Assembly (NCBI RefSeq): GCF_037335815.1 | Contig: NZ_CP147841.1 | Coordinates: 310,001 to 374,000 of the forward strand | Direction of reading: 5' to 3' | Length of the DNA: 64,000 bases | From: Salinirubellus litoreus | Lineage (GTDB): Archaea > Halobacteriota > Halobacteria > Halobacteriales > Haloarculaceae | Notes under the pieces: generated by a model | Told to the model about the DNA's origin: nothing | Databases searched by the model: none | Seen by the model: only the letters and a program-made list of their open reading frames with translations | Shown here: positions 40,610 to 49,795 of the stretch, one piece after another | Position numbering within the stretch: the first letter of the stretch is position 1 | Layout: each line of letters starts with the position of its first letter | Position numbers and translations under genes: made by a program

Positions 40610-41353
40610 ATGCTCGAAGTCACCTACTACGGGAACGCGACGTTCTCGATCGCCTCGCCGAGCACGACCGCCCTGATCGACCCCTACCTCACGGAGAACG
40701 AGGAGTGTCCGTGGGACGCGAGCGAGGTGTGCGACCGCGAGCGCCCCGACGTGATCTGCGTCACCCACGCGGCCCACGACCACGTGGGCGAGACGGCCGA
40801 GCTGGCACGCGAGGAAGGGATACCGGTCCTCACCGAACCCGCGACCGCGCGCTACCTCCGGTCGGAGGGCGTCCCCGAGGAGCGAGTCACGACGGTCATC
40901 TGGGGGATGGAGGCCGAGGTCGGCGATCTCTCGATACGGGTGCTCGAGACTCGACACGCCTCGATACGGGAGGTCGGCGACGAACTCGTCTCGGGCGTGC
41001 CGCTGTCGTTCCTGCTCCGCGAGGGAGGATCGAGCGTCTACCACATGGGGGACACCTCGATATTCCGGGATCTGGAGACCTACGGCGACCTCCACGACCC
41101 CGACGTCGTGCTGGTCGGCGTCGGGCAGGCCTACGACGCCGCGGCGGAGGTCGAGGGCCCGATCACACCCCGGATAAGCGAACTCACGACCGAGGAGGCC
41201 GTCCTGGCGACGCGGTGGCTCGGGGCCGATCGCACCGTTCCGATGCACTACATCGGCGACGAGCGCGACCGGTTTCTGGAGGCGATGGCCGACGCCGAGG
41301 GGGTGTCGGAGACGGTCCCGCTGGACCCGGGCGAGTCGATCCGTGTCGGGTAG
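40610..41353 (+). CDS. MBL-fold metal-dependent hydrolase
   Basis: A 247-residue metallo-beta-lactamase-fold protein of the UPF0173/UlaG-like type: YYGNATFSI start, LIDPYLTEN, THAAHDHVGE in place of the usual HxHxDH (the first His pair is kept as TH-AAH-DH), VLETRHAS, YHMGDTSIF and the C-terminal PMHYIGDE. Active site metal ligands appear present. Substrate unknown. Preceded by the tRNA-derived repeats. Confidence 0.85.
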   Translation: MLEVTYYGNATFSIASPSTTALIDPYLTENEECPWDASEVCDRERPDVICVTHAAHDHVGETAELAREEGIPVLTEPATARYLRSEGVPEERVTTVIWGMEAEVGDLSIRVLETRHASIREVGDELVSGVPLSFLLREGGSSVYHMGDTSIFRDLETYGDLHDPDVVLVGVGQAYDAAAEVEGPITPRISELTTEEAVLATRWLGADRTVPMHYIGDERDRFLEAMADAEGVSETVPLDPGESIRVG

Positions 41354-41522
41354 TGCCCGGACGGTTCGACGGTGACGCCCGTGGGTCTGCCTTCCGATCC
41401 GTGCGGGTGCCGGTCGCGCCCGATCGTCGGGACTGACTGGGAAGCTCCGACGGGATCGAACACGGGAATGAGGGGAGCACGTGGAGCGGTCACCCCGTGT
41501 CGAGAGCGCTCTGTATGTAGGA

Positions 41523-41530
41523 AGATACTT
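41523..41530 (+). promoter_or_regulatory. TATA-like box for the LX-prefoldin-FtsY operon
   Basis: AGATACTT within GGAAGATACTTCC, 26-33 bases upstream of the first ATG; the surrounding 13 bases are nearly palindromic. Confidence 0.5.
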
Positions 41531-41555
41531 CCGACTCGCTCTCCCCTCACCACAC

Positions 41556-41741
41556 ATGAGCGAGTTCACGGTGACGGGTCGGTATCGGGCCCGCGACGGG
41601 TGGCAGACGTTCACGAAGACGGTCGACGCACCGAACGAGGAGGTGGCCCGCGAGCACGTCCTCTCACAGGTCGGGTCCCAGCACGGCGTCAAGCGGACCG
41701 GAGTCGAGCTCGAGGGTGTCGAGGAGGTGGCCGCCGCATGA
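41556..41741 (+). CDS. rplX: 50S ribosomal protein L18Ae (LX)
   Basis: A 61-residue protein: MSEFTVTGRYRARDGWQTFT, then REHVLSQVGSQHGVKRT. Archaeal LX is the short form of eukaryotic L18a/eL20 and sits in the large subunit. First gene of a three-gene operon also seen in other archaea; its TGA overlaps the prefoldin ATG (ATGA). The symbol follows common archaeal usage. Confidence 0.92.
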   Translation: MSEFTVTGRYRARDGWQTFTKTVDAPNEEVAREHVLSQVGSQHGVKRTGVELEGVEEVAAA

Positions 41742-42208
41742 GCCTCGGTGGTGGCGGTGGCGGCGGCGCGATGCAGGAGATCCAGGAGCAGATGGAGGCA
41801 CTCGAGCAGGAGAAGCGGGCCATCGAGGCCGAAATCGAGGGCGTCCAGGAGGAACAGTCGGAGATCGACGAGGCGGTCGAGGCCATCGAGACCCTCGAGA
41901 CCGGCAGCACCGTCCAGGTCCCCATCGGCGGCGGCGCGTACGTCCGCGCCGAGGTCCAGGACATCGACGAGATCATCGTCGGGCTCGGCGGGGGCTACGC
42001 GGCCGAGCAGGACCAGGAGGGAGCCATCGACGCGCTCGAACGCAAGCGTGACGCCCTCGACGACCGGATCGAGGAGCTCCGCGAGGAGATCACCGAGGTC
42101 GAGAGCGAGACCGACCAGCTCGAACAGCGCGCCCAGCAGATGCAGCAACAGCAGATGCAGCAGATGATGCAGCAGCAACAGCAGCAGGAACAGGGCGACG
42201 ACGAGTAA
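41738..42208 (+). CDS. pfdA: Prefoldin subunit alpha
   Basis: A 156-residue coiled-coil chaperone subunit. Two long helices (about 10-55 and 90-150) flank the beta-hairpin core TGSTVQVPIGGGAYVRAEV and IIVGLGGGYAAEQ. The Gly-rich start (SLGGGGGGGAM) and the Gln/Met-rich end (QQQQMQQMMQQQQQQ) are striking but common in haloarchaeal versions. It forms the alpha2-beta4 prefoldin that hands unfolded chains to the thermosome. Confidence 0.94.
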   Translation: MSLGGGGGGGAMQEIQEQMEALEQEKRAIEAEIEGVQEEQSEIDEAVEAIETLETGSTVQVPIGGGAYVRAEVQDIDEIIVGLGGGYAAEQDQEGAIDALERKRDALDDRIEELREEITEVESETDQLEQRAQQMQQQQMQQMMQQQQQQEQGDDE

Positions 42209-42220
42209 GGAGAACGATAG

Positions 42221-43333
42221 ATGTTCGACGGACTGAAGGAGAAGCTGGGGCGGTTCCGCGAGGACGTCGAGGAGGAGGCCGAAGAGGTCGAGGAAGCGGA
42301 GGCCGATGCCGAGACCGGGGAAACCGCCGAGGGGAGGGGAGCGGAAGCCGGCGAAGCCGACGCGGGGACCCCGAGTGAGCCCGCCGAAACGGACGCCTCC
42401 GAGACGGCGGCCGCGGACGAATCCGAGGAGGGGAACAAACAGAGCCTCTCCCAGCGCGCGAAGCTGTTCGCGACCGGGAAGGCGATCATCGAGGAGGAGG
42501 AGCTCGAGGAACCCCTCGAACAGCTCGAACTCTCGCTGCTCCAGGGCGACGTCGAGATGAGCGTCGCGGGCGAGATCACCGAGCGGCTCCGCGAGGAGCT
42601 GGTCGGCCAGACCCGCGCACAGGTCCAGACCGGGGAGGTGATGGTCCAGCGAGCGATCGGCGACGCGCTCCGCGAGGTCATCGGCGTCGGCCAGTTCGAC
42701 TTCGAGGAGCGCATCGCGCAGGCGGACAAGCCGGTCACGATCATCTTCACGGGCGTCAACGGCGTCGGCAAGACGACGACCATCGCGAAGATGTCCCGCT
42801 ACCTCGAGGATCGGGGCTACTCGACGGTGCTCGCCAACGGCGATACGTACCGTGCGGGGGCGAACGAGCAGATCGAGGAGCACGCCGAGGCGCTCGACAA
42901 GAAGATCATCACCCACGAGCAGGGCGGGGACCCCGCCGCGGTGATCTACGACGCCGTCGAGTACGCGAAGGCCCACGACGTCGACGTCGTCCTCGGTGAC
43001 ACCGCCGGTCGGCTCCACACCTCGAAGGACCTGATGGCCCAGCTCGAGAAGATCGACCGCGTGGTCGACCCGGACATGACGCTGTTCGTCGACGAGGCCG
43101 TCGCCGGGCAGGACGCTACCAACCGGGCGAAGCAGTTCAACGATGCCGCGGAGATCGACGGCGTCGTGCTGACGAAGGCCGACGCCGACTCGCAGGGCGG
43201 GGCCGCCGTCTCCATCGCCCACGTCACGGGCAAACCGATCCTCTTCCTCGGCGTCGGCCAGGGTTACGAGGACCTCGAACGGTTCGATCCCGAGGAGATC
43301 GTCCGCCGGGTCGTCGGCGAGGACGCCGCGTAG
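42221..43333 (+). CDS. ftsY: Signal recognition particle receptor FtsY
   Basis: A 370-residue SRP receptor GTPase. A long acidic A domain (residues 15-75, Glu/Ala-rich) suits membrane contact in a halophile. N domain about 80-165; G domain with GVNGVGKTTT (G1), DTAGR (G3), TKADAD (G4) and the final GVGQGYEDLERFDPE. It docks ribosome-SRP complexes at the Sec channel. Follows prefoldin by 12 bases. Confidence 0.96.
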   Translation: MFDGLKEKLGRFREDVEEEAEEVEEAEADAETGETAEGRGAEAGEADAGTPSEPAETDASETAAADESEEGNKQSLSQRAKLFATGKAIIEEEELEEPLEQLELSLLQGDVEMSVAGEITERLREELVGQTRAQVQTGEVMVQRAIGDALREVIGVGQFDFEERIAQADKPVTIIFTGVNGVGKTTTIAKMSRYLEDRGYSTVLANGDTYRAGANEQIEEHAEALDKKIITHEQGGDPAAVIYDAVEYAKAHDVDVVLGDTAGRLHTSKDLMAQLEKIDRVVDPDMTLFVDEAVAGQDATNRAKQFNDAAEIDGVVLTKADADSQGGAAVSIAHVTGKPILFLGVGQGYEDLERFDPEEIVRRVVGEDAA

Positions 43334-43392
43334 CGGTCGCCCCCGGCCACGGGCGGTCACGGTCACCACCGAACCGCCGACCGCTGTGGAGT

Positions 43393-45009
43393 CTATCGCT
43401 CGACAGTCCGGTGCCCTCCGGTCGGCCACCCGGGGAGCGACAGGTCGAGGTGGGCCGTGACGAGGTCGGCCGCGGCATCGAGCGGCGAGACCGCGTCGGG
43501 TTCCGCGTCCGGCCGACGCTTCCCCGCGGCAGCGTAGACGGCGTCGACGAACGCCCCCCTCGCACTCTCGTTCTCGAACAGCCCGTGGAGGTACGTCCCG
43601 AGGACGCGATCGGTCGCGACGCTCCCAGGACCGAGCGGTCGAGCCACCTCCCCGAGCACCGTCGTCTCGCCGGCGTGTATCTCGTACCCCTCGACGGTGC
43701 CGGTCGCGCCGGCGAGCGGACCGACGCCCTCGACGTCCGTGGTCGCGCGCTCGACGGTCTTCTCGGGAGCGAAGCGCGTCTCGACCGGGAGCAGGCCGAA
43801 CCCCCGGACCACCTCGTGGTCGCCGATCCCCTCCAGGGCGGCGTTCGTGACCCGTTCACCGAGGAGCTGGTAGCCGCCGCAGATCCCCACGACCGGCCCC
43901 TCGAACGTCCCCAGCCGCTCGTCGAGTCCCGCCTCCCGGCACGCCAGCAGGTCGTCGACGGTGTTCTTCGTCCCCGGGAGCACGACCGCGTCGGCGTCGT
44001 CGAGTCCGGCGTCGAGCGGACGGTAGGACACGCGGACGCCGGGCTCGCGTGCGAGCGGTTCGAGGTCGGTAAAGTTCGAGATGCGCGGGAACCGGGGGAC
44101 GACGACCGTCACGGTCCGTGCTTCGGAGACGCCATCGTCCGTGCCGAGGAGCCGGCGCTCGTCCGCGGCGGGGAGCGAGACGCTGTCCTCCTCGGGGAGC
44201 CCCGGATCGTCGTAGGGGAGCACGCCGAGGACGGGGGTACCGGTGAGGTCCTCGAACTGGGCGAGGCCGGGTTCGAGGACCGACCGCTCGCCGCGGAACT
44301 TGTTCACCGCGACGCCGCTCACCTGCCGGCGAACCACGTCGGGTGCGAGTTCGAGCGAGCCGTAGAGGCTGGCGAAGACGCCGCCCCGCTCGATGTCGCC
44401 GACGAGGAGGACGTCGATAATGTCGTCCGCGTCGGGGGTGGCGTCGTCCGACCGCGGGAGGTCGTCCGCGCCACCGCTCTCGACCGGGTCCGAGCGAGCG
44501 CGTGCGGCGTCCTGGGCTATCCTGACGGTCTCGACGTTCGCCAGGTCGCGGTCCTGGAGGTTGATCTCCGCGACGCTCCCCGCTCCCTCGGCGACGATCA
44601 CCTCGTGTGCGGCGGCGAGCCGACGGTAGGACTCCTCGACGGCGCGGCGTGCCCGGTCCCAGTGCTCGTCGTAGTACTCGCCCGCCCCGAAGTGCCCGAC
44701 GGCCTCGCCGTGGATCACGAGCTGTGACTCGCCGTCGCCGCGGGGTTTCAGGAGGACGGGATTGTGGTCGGTCGTCGGCGTCACGCGTGCGGCGCGGGCC
44801 TGGACGTACTGGGAGACGCCGACCTCGCCGTCCTCGCCCCCCGGCGAGACGACCGAACGGGCGTTGTTCGACATGTTCTGGGCCTTGAACGGCGTGACGT
44901 CGACCCCCTGATCGGCGAGCGCGCGACAGACCCCCGCGACGAGCGTGCTCTTGCCGACGTGGCTCGCCGTCCCCGCGACCAGGAGGGTTCGGGTGGGCCG
45001 TTCGGTCAT
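43393..45009 (-). CDS. cbiP: Cobyric acid synthase
   Basis: A 538-residue glutamine-dependent amidotransferase that amidates b, d, e and g side chains of adenosylcobyrinic acid diamide. N-terminal dethiobiotin synthetase-like ATPase domain (TASHVGKSTLVAGVCRALAD) and C-terminal triad glutaminase domain with VVGICGGYQLLGE and the His of YLHGLF. A longer than usual spacer (around 175-195, acidic) links the halves. The ATG giving MTERPTRTLL is preferred over a GTG two codons upstream. Most downstream gene of the minus-strand cobalamin set. Confidence 0.95.
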   Translation of the reverse strand: MTERPTRTLLVAGTASHVGKSTLVAGVCRALADQGVDVTPFKAQNMSNNARSVVSPGGEDGEVGVSQYVQARAARVTPTTDHNPVLLKPRGDGESQLVIHGEAVGHFGAGEYYDEHWDRARRAVEESYRRLAAAHEVIVAEGAGSVAEINLQDRDLANVETVRIAQDAARARSDPVESGGADDLPRSDDATPDADDIIDVLLVGDIERGGVFASLYGSLELAPDVVRRQVSGVAVNKFRGERSVLEPGLAQFEDLTGTPVLGVLPYDDPGLPEEDSVSLPAADERRLLGTDDGVSEARTVTVVVPRFPRISNFTDLEPLAREPGVRVSYRPLDAGLDDADAVVLPGTKNTVDDLLACREAGLDERLGTFEGPVVGICGGYQLLGERVTNAALEGIGDHEVVRGFGLLPVETRFAPEKTVERATTDVEGVGPLAGATGTVEGYEIHAGETTVLGEVARPLGPGSVATDRVLGTYLHGLFENESARGAFVDAVYAAAGKRRPDAEPDAVSPLDAAADLVTAHLDLSLPGWPTGGHRTVER

Positions 45010-45064
45010 CGGCACCCTACCCCCCGGGTCGGGAGAGCGAGGCCGGACCCGATCCCGGTCCCAC

Positions 45065-46366
45065 TCATAGCGAGTCGACGAACCGGTCGAACGCGCCGCT
45101 CTCGGCGTGGACGTGCGCGTAGGTTCCCAGCGTGCGGTACTCCGTGAGGCCGTCGTGGTCCCCGTCGATCCCCGACCCTCGTTCGACGTCGAAGGCGAAC
45201 CGGGCGTCCCCTTCGACCGTCGCCGACGAGTAGTGGAACTCGTGACCGGGGAGGGCCGACCCCTCGGCGGCGGTCACCGTCCCGCGGCACGCCCGCAGCT
45301 CGACGTGGTCGAGCGCCCGGTAGCGGTCGTGCATCTCCACGTCCGCCGGGAGGACGCCCGCCATGGTGTGGGTGTCCCCCTCCGACGTGGTCAGCGACGC
45401 CGACAGCGCCATCATCCCCCCACACTCCCCGAGGACCGGCAGCCCGTCGCTCGCGCGGTCGGCGAGCGACCCGAGTGCCGGGCTCGCCGAGAGCCGCTCG
45501 GCGTGGAGTTCGGGGTACCCGCCTGGAAGGTAGACCCCGTCGCAGTCGGGGAGGTCGTCGCCCGCCGTCGGCGCGAACTCGACGACCGTCGCCCGCTCAC
45601 GGAGGCGTTCGAGCGAAGCCGGGTAGACGAACCGGAACGCCTCGTCGCGGGCGACCGCTACCCGAACGCCGTGCCGTGGGCCGAAATCGACTCCCTCGGC
45701 GGGGGGCGGCGGCTCGCTGGCGACGTCGAGGAGCCGCTCGACGCGGACGTGCTCGGCAGCTTCGTCCAGTGCTGTCGGGTCGGCGGGCGACTCGTCACCC
45801 ATGTGGAGCCCGAGGTGCCGGTCGGGGATCCCGAGCCCGTCGAGCGTCGGAACGCGGCCGAAGTACGCGAGTTCGTCGGGCAGCGCCTCGCGGATCCCCC
45901 GCTCGTGCCGGCCGCCGTGCGCCCGCGAGGCGAGCACCCCGACGACCTCCACGTCGTGACCGGCCCGGGCGGCGTACTCGCGGAACCCGAGCGCCGTGGC
46001 GGCGACGCTCTCCATCCCCCCGCTCGCGTCGACGACGAGCACTACGGGAAGCGAGAGCGCCTCGGCCACGTTCGCGGTGCTCGAGACGTCGCCGTCGTAC
46101 ATCCCCATCACCCCCTCGACGACGCAGACGTCGCCCTCGCCGCGGTGGTAGTTCCGGCGAGCACCCTCGGGTCCGGCGAGCCAGGTGTCGAGCGTGCGCG
46201 AGGGCCGTCCCGCGACTGCGGCGTGGTGGCTCGGGTCGATGAAGTCGGGACCGGCCTTGGCCGGCTGGACCGCGTGGCCCGCCCGTTCGAGGGCGCGTAT
46301 CACGGCGAGCGTCGCCACCGTCTTCCCCACACCGGAAGCCGTCCCGGCGAGCACGAGGCCCTTCAC
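45065..46366 (-). CDS. cbiA: Cobyrinic acid a,c-diamide synthase
   Basis: A 433-residue amidotransferase, same fold as CbiP. ATPase part starts KGLVLAGTASGVGKTVATLA; the glutaminase part has VLGECGGMMAL (catalytic Cys) and GHEFHYS. It amidates side chains a and c of cobyrinate before adenosylation. GTG start. It precedes cbiP in the transcript, 55 bases upstream. Confidence 0.95.
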   Translation of the reverse strand: MKGLVLAGTASGVGKTVATLAVIRALERAGHAVQPAKAGPDFIDPSHHAAVAGRPSRTLDTWLAGPEGARRNYHRGEGDVCVVEGVMGMYDGDVSSTANVAEALSLPVVLVVDASGGMESVAATALGFREYAARAGHDVEVVGVLASRAHGGRHERGIREALPDELAYFGRVPTLDGLGIPDRHLGLHMGDESPADPTALDEAAEHVRVERLLDVASEPPPPAEGVDFGPRHGVRVAVARDEAFRFVYPASLERLRERATVVEFAPTAGDDLPDCDGVYLPGGYPELHAERLSASPALGSLADRASDGLPVLGECGGMMALSASLTTSEGDTHTMAGVLPADVEMHDRYRALDHVELRACRGTVTAAEGSALPGHEFHYSSATVEGDARFAFDVERGSGIDGDHDGLTEYRTLGTYAHVHAESGAFDRFVDSL

Positions 46367-46502
46367 GAGCGAGCCTCCGGGCGGTCACGACCCCCCGGAC
46401 CGGCGCGAGTCGGCGGTGAGCCGGCGTCGGATCCCGAGCGGGTCGGAGGTGGTGACGCGTCCATCCGCTCGACAAACGCATTTGCACCAGATAAAGCCTG
46501 CT

Positions 46503-47225
46503 TTACTCGTGGCTCCGAACGGAGAACACCTCGACGGCGTGGTCGGTCGAGACGCCGTACTCGGCGTCCGCGACCGATTTCGGGATCTCGCCGTCGGGGT
46601 AGCGCGACCGGAGGCTCGCCCGGAGCGCGTCGCGGACACAGGCCCGCGCGGCCGCGCCGGTCGGGGTGGCGCTCCCGGCGAACGGGGCCGCTTCGCCCGA
46701 GGAGTCACAGCCGACGACGGCGGCGTCGGTCGTCGTCCCGGGAAAGCCCGTCTCGGCCAGCAGCGTCGCCGTCTTCGCCTCGATCGCGGTGGAGAGCAGC
46801 GAGGCCAGCGCCCCGTCGGAGAGCGCGCGGGTCGTCGAGAGCAGGACGTTCACCGTCCCGGGGTCGTACTCGCCGACGTCGGCCTCCAGGGTCGCCGTTT
46901 CGTCCCCGGTCGGAGGGAGCGCGGCCGGGTTCGAGACGCCCGCCGTGACGACGGCGGTCACCGATCCGCTCCGGGCGGCCCTGGCGTGTCGCATCTCGAC
47001 GCCGGTCAGCAGCGCGGGCCCCTCGGCGTCGAACCCCGCCTCGCGCCGCCGCACCTCGATATACGCGTCGAGGTCGGTCCGGTCGAACCCCGTGGGGACC
47101 GAGACGTTGTACGCCGCGTCCGCGCCGACGAACCCGCCGTCCCAGCCGGTCGAGAGCCACCGCGCCCCGGGGTGGGCGAGCCGGAGGACCCCCGCCGAGG
47201 TGGTCAGCCCGGGCTCACGCGTCAC
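46503..47225 (-). CDS. cbiZ: Adenosylcobinamide amidohydrolase
   Basis: A 240-residue CbiZ protein. CbiZ removes the aminopropanol arm of adenosylcobinamide to give adenosylcobyric acid, so that imported cobinamides can re-enter the pathway at CbiB. Family blocks: STGWDGGFVGADAAYNVSVP, SVTAVVTAGVSNPA, PGTVNVLLSTTRALSDGAL, TTDAAVVGCD. The GTG start overlaps the end of cobD by 11 bases; a longer open frame runs inside cobD and is rejected. Confidence 0.9.
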   Translation of the reverse strand: MTREPGLTTSAGVLRLAHPGARWLSTGWDGGFVGADAAYNVSVPTGFDRTDLDAYIEVRRREAGFDAEGPALLTGVEMRHARAARSGSVTAVVTAGVSNPAALPPTGDETATLEADVGEYDPGTVNVLLSTTRALSDGALASLLSTAIEAKTATLLAETGFPGTTTDAAVVGCDSSGEAAPFAGSATPTGAAARACVRDALRASLRSRYPDGEIPKSVADAEYGVSTDHAVEVFSVRSHE

Positions 47226-48234
47226 CGAGGACCTCCAGTAGCCGGTCGTTCTCCCCGGGGAGGCGGACGGCGACCCGGACGTGGGAGTCGAGGCCGCGGA
47301 ACGTCGTCGCGTCGCGGACGGCGATACCGTGCTCGCGTGCCCGCTCGACGATCTCGCTCGTGTCCCGCTCGCCCACGTCGAGCAACAGGAACGGCGAGTC
47401 CGAACGATGGACCTCGAATCGCTCGCCGAGCGTCTCGGCCATTCGCTCGCGCTCCGCCCGGACGCGCTCGCGTGTCTCGGCGACGAACGCCTCACAGCCC
47501 ATGCAGTACGCGCCGACGGCGGCCGCGGGCGTCCCGAGCGCCCACGCCCGACGGGCGACATCGAGGCGAGCGCGGAGGTTGCCGGTCGCGACGACGAACC
47601 CCGCGCGGATGCCCGGGAGGCCGAACAGCTTCGTGAGCGACCGCGCGACGACGACGCCTTCGGTACCCGCGAGCGACGGCCGATCCGTGAACCCCAGGAA
47701 CGCCTCGTCTACGAGCAGCGGGGTCCCCGCCGCCGCACAGCGGGCCGCGAACGCCTCCAGTTTCCCCTGGACATACGCCTCCCCGGTCGGGTTGTTCGGG
47801 TTGCAGACGACGGCGAGCGCGTGCTCGGCGAGTTCCGACGGGTCGACGTCGAACAGTTCGTCGTGCGGGACGGGCTCGACGCGTGCCCCCTGGAGGCGGA
47901 CCTCGCGGGCGTACTCGCCGAAGCTTGGGTACGGGACGAGCACGGAGTCCCCGCGGTCGACCGTCACCTCGACGGCGAGCCGGATGGCCGCGAGCCCCCC
48001 GGGGGTCGCCACGACGTCCTCCCGGGCGCAGCCGACGTACTCGGCGGCCGCCTCGCGATACTCCGGGTAGTCGTCCGGCGGGTAGGTCCGAGCGGCGTCG
48101 AACGCCTCCCGGTAGACCGCCTCCGCGCCGTCGGGGACGAGCGGGTTCGTGTTCGCGCTGAAGTCGAGCAGGTCGGGGTCGTCGCTGCTCCCGTGGGGGA
48201 CCCGCTCGCCGCACGCGACCGCCTCAGGGTCCAT
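47215..48234 (-). CDS. cobD: Threonine-phosphate decarboxylase (PLP)
   Basis: A 339-residue class II aminotransferase-fold enzyme like HisC. In a cobalamin cluster it is CobD, making (R)-1-amino-2-propanol phosphate from threonine phosphate. PLP features: LDFSANTNPLVP start, NPNNPTGEA, DEAFLGFTD, and the PLP lysine in VVARSLTKLFGLPGIRAGF. Histidinol-phosphate aminotransferase is the alternative, but context favours CobD. Overlaps its neighbours on both sides. Confidence 0.88.
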   Translation of the reverse strand: MDPEAVACGERVPHGSSDDPDLLDFSANTNPLVPDGAEAVYREAFDAARTYPPDDYPEYREAAAEYVGCAREDVVATPGGLAAIRLAVEVTVDRGDSVLVPYPSFGEYAREVRLQGARVEPVPHDELFDVDPSELAEHALAVVCNPNNPTGEAYVQGKLEAFAARCAAAGTPLLVDEAFLGFTDRPSLAGTEGVVVARSLTKLFGLPGIRAGFVVATGNLRARLDVARRAWALGTPAAAVGAYCMGCEAFVAETRERVRAERERMAETLGERFEVHRSDSPFLLLDVGERDTSEIVERAREHGIAVRDATTFRGLDSHVRVAVRLPGENDRLLEVLGDA

Positions 48235-49234
48235 CGCGTCCCCCCGGTCGCGCGACCAGGCGTTCGTAGACGGCCTCGACGGAGCCGCGGACCTCGGCCA
48301 TCGGGACGCCCCGCTCGCGGGCGAACGCGAGCGCGCCGCCCATCCCGACGCCCTCCTTGCCCTCGCCGGCGACGTACCGCGCCATGGCGACGTGGTCGGA
48401 CCGATCGAACCCCGGGTCGGTGACGACGAGATCCAGGTCCAGGGCATCGGTCGCCTCGTCGAGCGCCGTCGTCCGGTCCCCGACGACGAACGAGGTGGTG
48501 GCGAGACGGAGGGGCGACTCGACTCCCAGACCACGCAGGACGGCCGCGGCCGCGAGCAGCTGCGTCCCGCCGGCGAGCGTCACCTCGGTGCCCGATTCGA
48601 CCGCCCCGAGGACGGTGCCGGCGACCGCCGCGAGCACCGGATCGCCCATCGCCTCAACGGCACGGAGGGGCTCGTCTGCCGCCCCCCCCGAGACCAGATC
48701 GCTCGCCACGAGCCCCTCGTCGACCACCCGGCGTTTCAGGTCGAGCGGGTTCTCCGGGAGCGACGAGGAGACACCCCAGTCCTCGCCGAGCGCCGCGAGG
48801 ACGCCCAGTGCGGTGGTCGTCCCCCCCGGTATCGTCTCGGCGACGAACACCCGGTCGTCCCCGAGTTCGGCACCGACCTCGCGGGCGGCCTCGAAGATCC
48901 GCCCGGCATCGGGGACGGCCACCGTCTCCCGGACGTCGTTTCCGGGTTCGGCCCCGAGCGGGACGGTCTCGATACCCGTCGGGTGTGAGAGACCCGCGTC
49001 GAGGACAGTCACGTCGAAATCGGCGACCTCCCGTACCGCCCGGGTGACGACCGCCGGGGTCGGACACCCCGAGGGGCTCACGGGGACGACCGGGCGCTCG
49101 ATCGGTCGGCCCTCGACCAGTATCTCCGCGTCGGCACCCGGCGTGTGGACCATCAGGTCGGGGTCGGCACCGGCGGCGCTGATGCCGTCGATACGGGCCG
49201 TACGGGTCGTCCCCGCGGCGAGGACGAGCCTCAC
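48224..49234 (-). CDS. CobT-like phosphoribosyltransferase family (UPF0284)
   Basis: A 336-residue archaeal protein of the TIGR00303/UPF0284 family, related to CobT, which activates the lower-ligand base from nicotinate mononucleotide. Visible blocks: LAAGTTRTARIDGISAAG, GETIPGGTTTALGVLAALGE-type sequence (here AETIPGGTTTALGVLAALG) and EGVGMGGALAFARERGV near the end with the catalytic Glu. GTG start overlaps the cobY stop (GTGA). The activity of archaeal members is inferred from context and genetics. Confidence 0.85.
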   Translation of the reverse strand: MRLVLAAGTTRTARIDGISAAGADPDLMVHTPGADAEILVEGRPIERPVVPVSPSGCPTPAVVTRAVREVADFDVTVLDAGLSHPTGIETVPLGAEPGNDVRETVAVPDAGRIFEAAREVGAELGDDRVFVAETIPGGTTTALGVLAALGEDWGVSSSLPENPLDLKRRVVDEGLVASDLVSGGAADEPLRAVEAMGDPVLAAVAGTVLGAVESGTEVTLAGGTQLLAAAAVLRGLGVESPLRLATTSFVVGDRTTALDEATDALDLDLVVTDPGFDRSDHVAMARYVAGEGKEGVGMGGALAFARERGVPMAEVRGSVEAVYERLVARPGGRDGP

Positions 49235-49788
49235 AGCCACGCCTCCGCCACGGCCGCGTCTCGCGTCCGGTTCACGTTGACCGCCAGTCGGCGGTCCTCG
49301 GTCACGTACGTTTCGTCTCGGTCCTCGCCGACGACGTTCACACCCGTCGGGGCGAGTTCCCGACCCTCGCGCTCGAACGTCGTGTCGACGCTCACGCCGA
49401 GGTCGCGCTTGAGCGAGGCGGGGACGCAGACGGCGAGCGAGCCGGCCTCGTGGACCCCGAGGACCGTGTTTACGACCCCTGGATCGAGCAACGGCAGGTC
49501 GGCGGCGACGGTCAATACGGGGGTCTCGACGCGGCCCTCCGCGAGCGCGAACTCGAGGTCCGCGACGTAACCCTCGCCCGGCGCGTCGATGTACGGTCGG
49601 TCGGCGAGGTGCTCGCGGGTGGCGGGAGCGTGCGGCGAGACGACCGGATGGACCGAGCCGACGCGACTCCCGTCGAGGGCGGCCAGCACGCGGTCGATCA
49701 TGGCCACTCCGCCGACCTCGAACAGCGGCTTCTCGATCCCCGAATCGAGCCGCGTCCCCTTCCCGCCACACATGAGAAGCGCGTCCAC
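49231..49788 (-). CDS. cobY: Adenosylcobinamide-phosphate guanylyltransferase
   Basis: A 185-residue nucleotidyltransferase, the archaeal non-homologous replacement of CobU. MCGGKGTRLDSGIEKPLFEV is the GTP-binding start of the family; VAADLPLLDP is the metal site. It makes AdoCbi-GDP for CobS. GTG start; seven bases from the upstream SDR gene. Confidence 0.93.
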   Translation of the reverse strand: MDALLMCGGKGTRLDSGIEKPLFEVGGVAMIDRVLAALDGSRVGSVHPVVSPHAPATREHLADRPYIDAPGEGYVADLEFALAEGRVETPVLTVAADLPLLDPGVVNTVLGVHEAGSLAVCVPASLKRDLGVSVDTTFEREGRELAPTGVNVVGEDRDETYVTEDRRLAVNVNRTRDAAVAEAWL

Positions 49789-49795
49789 GGCCGGC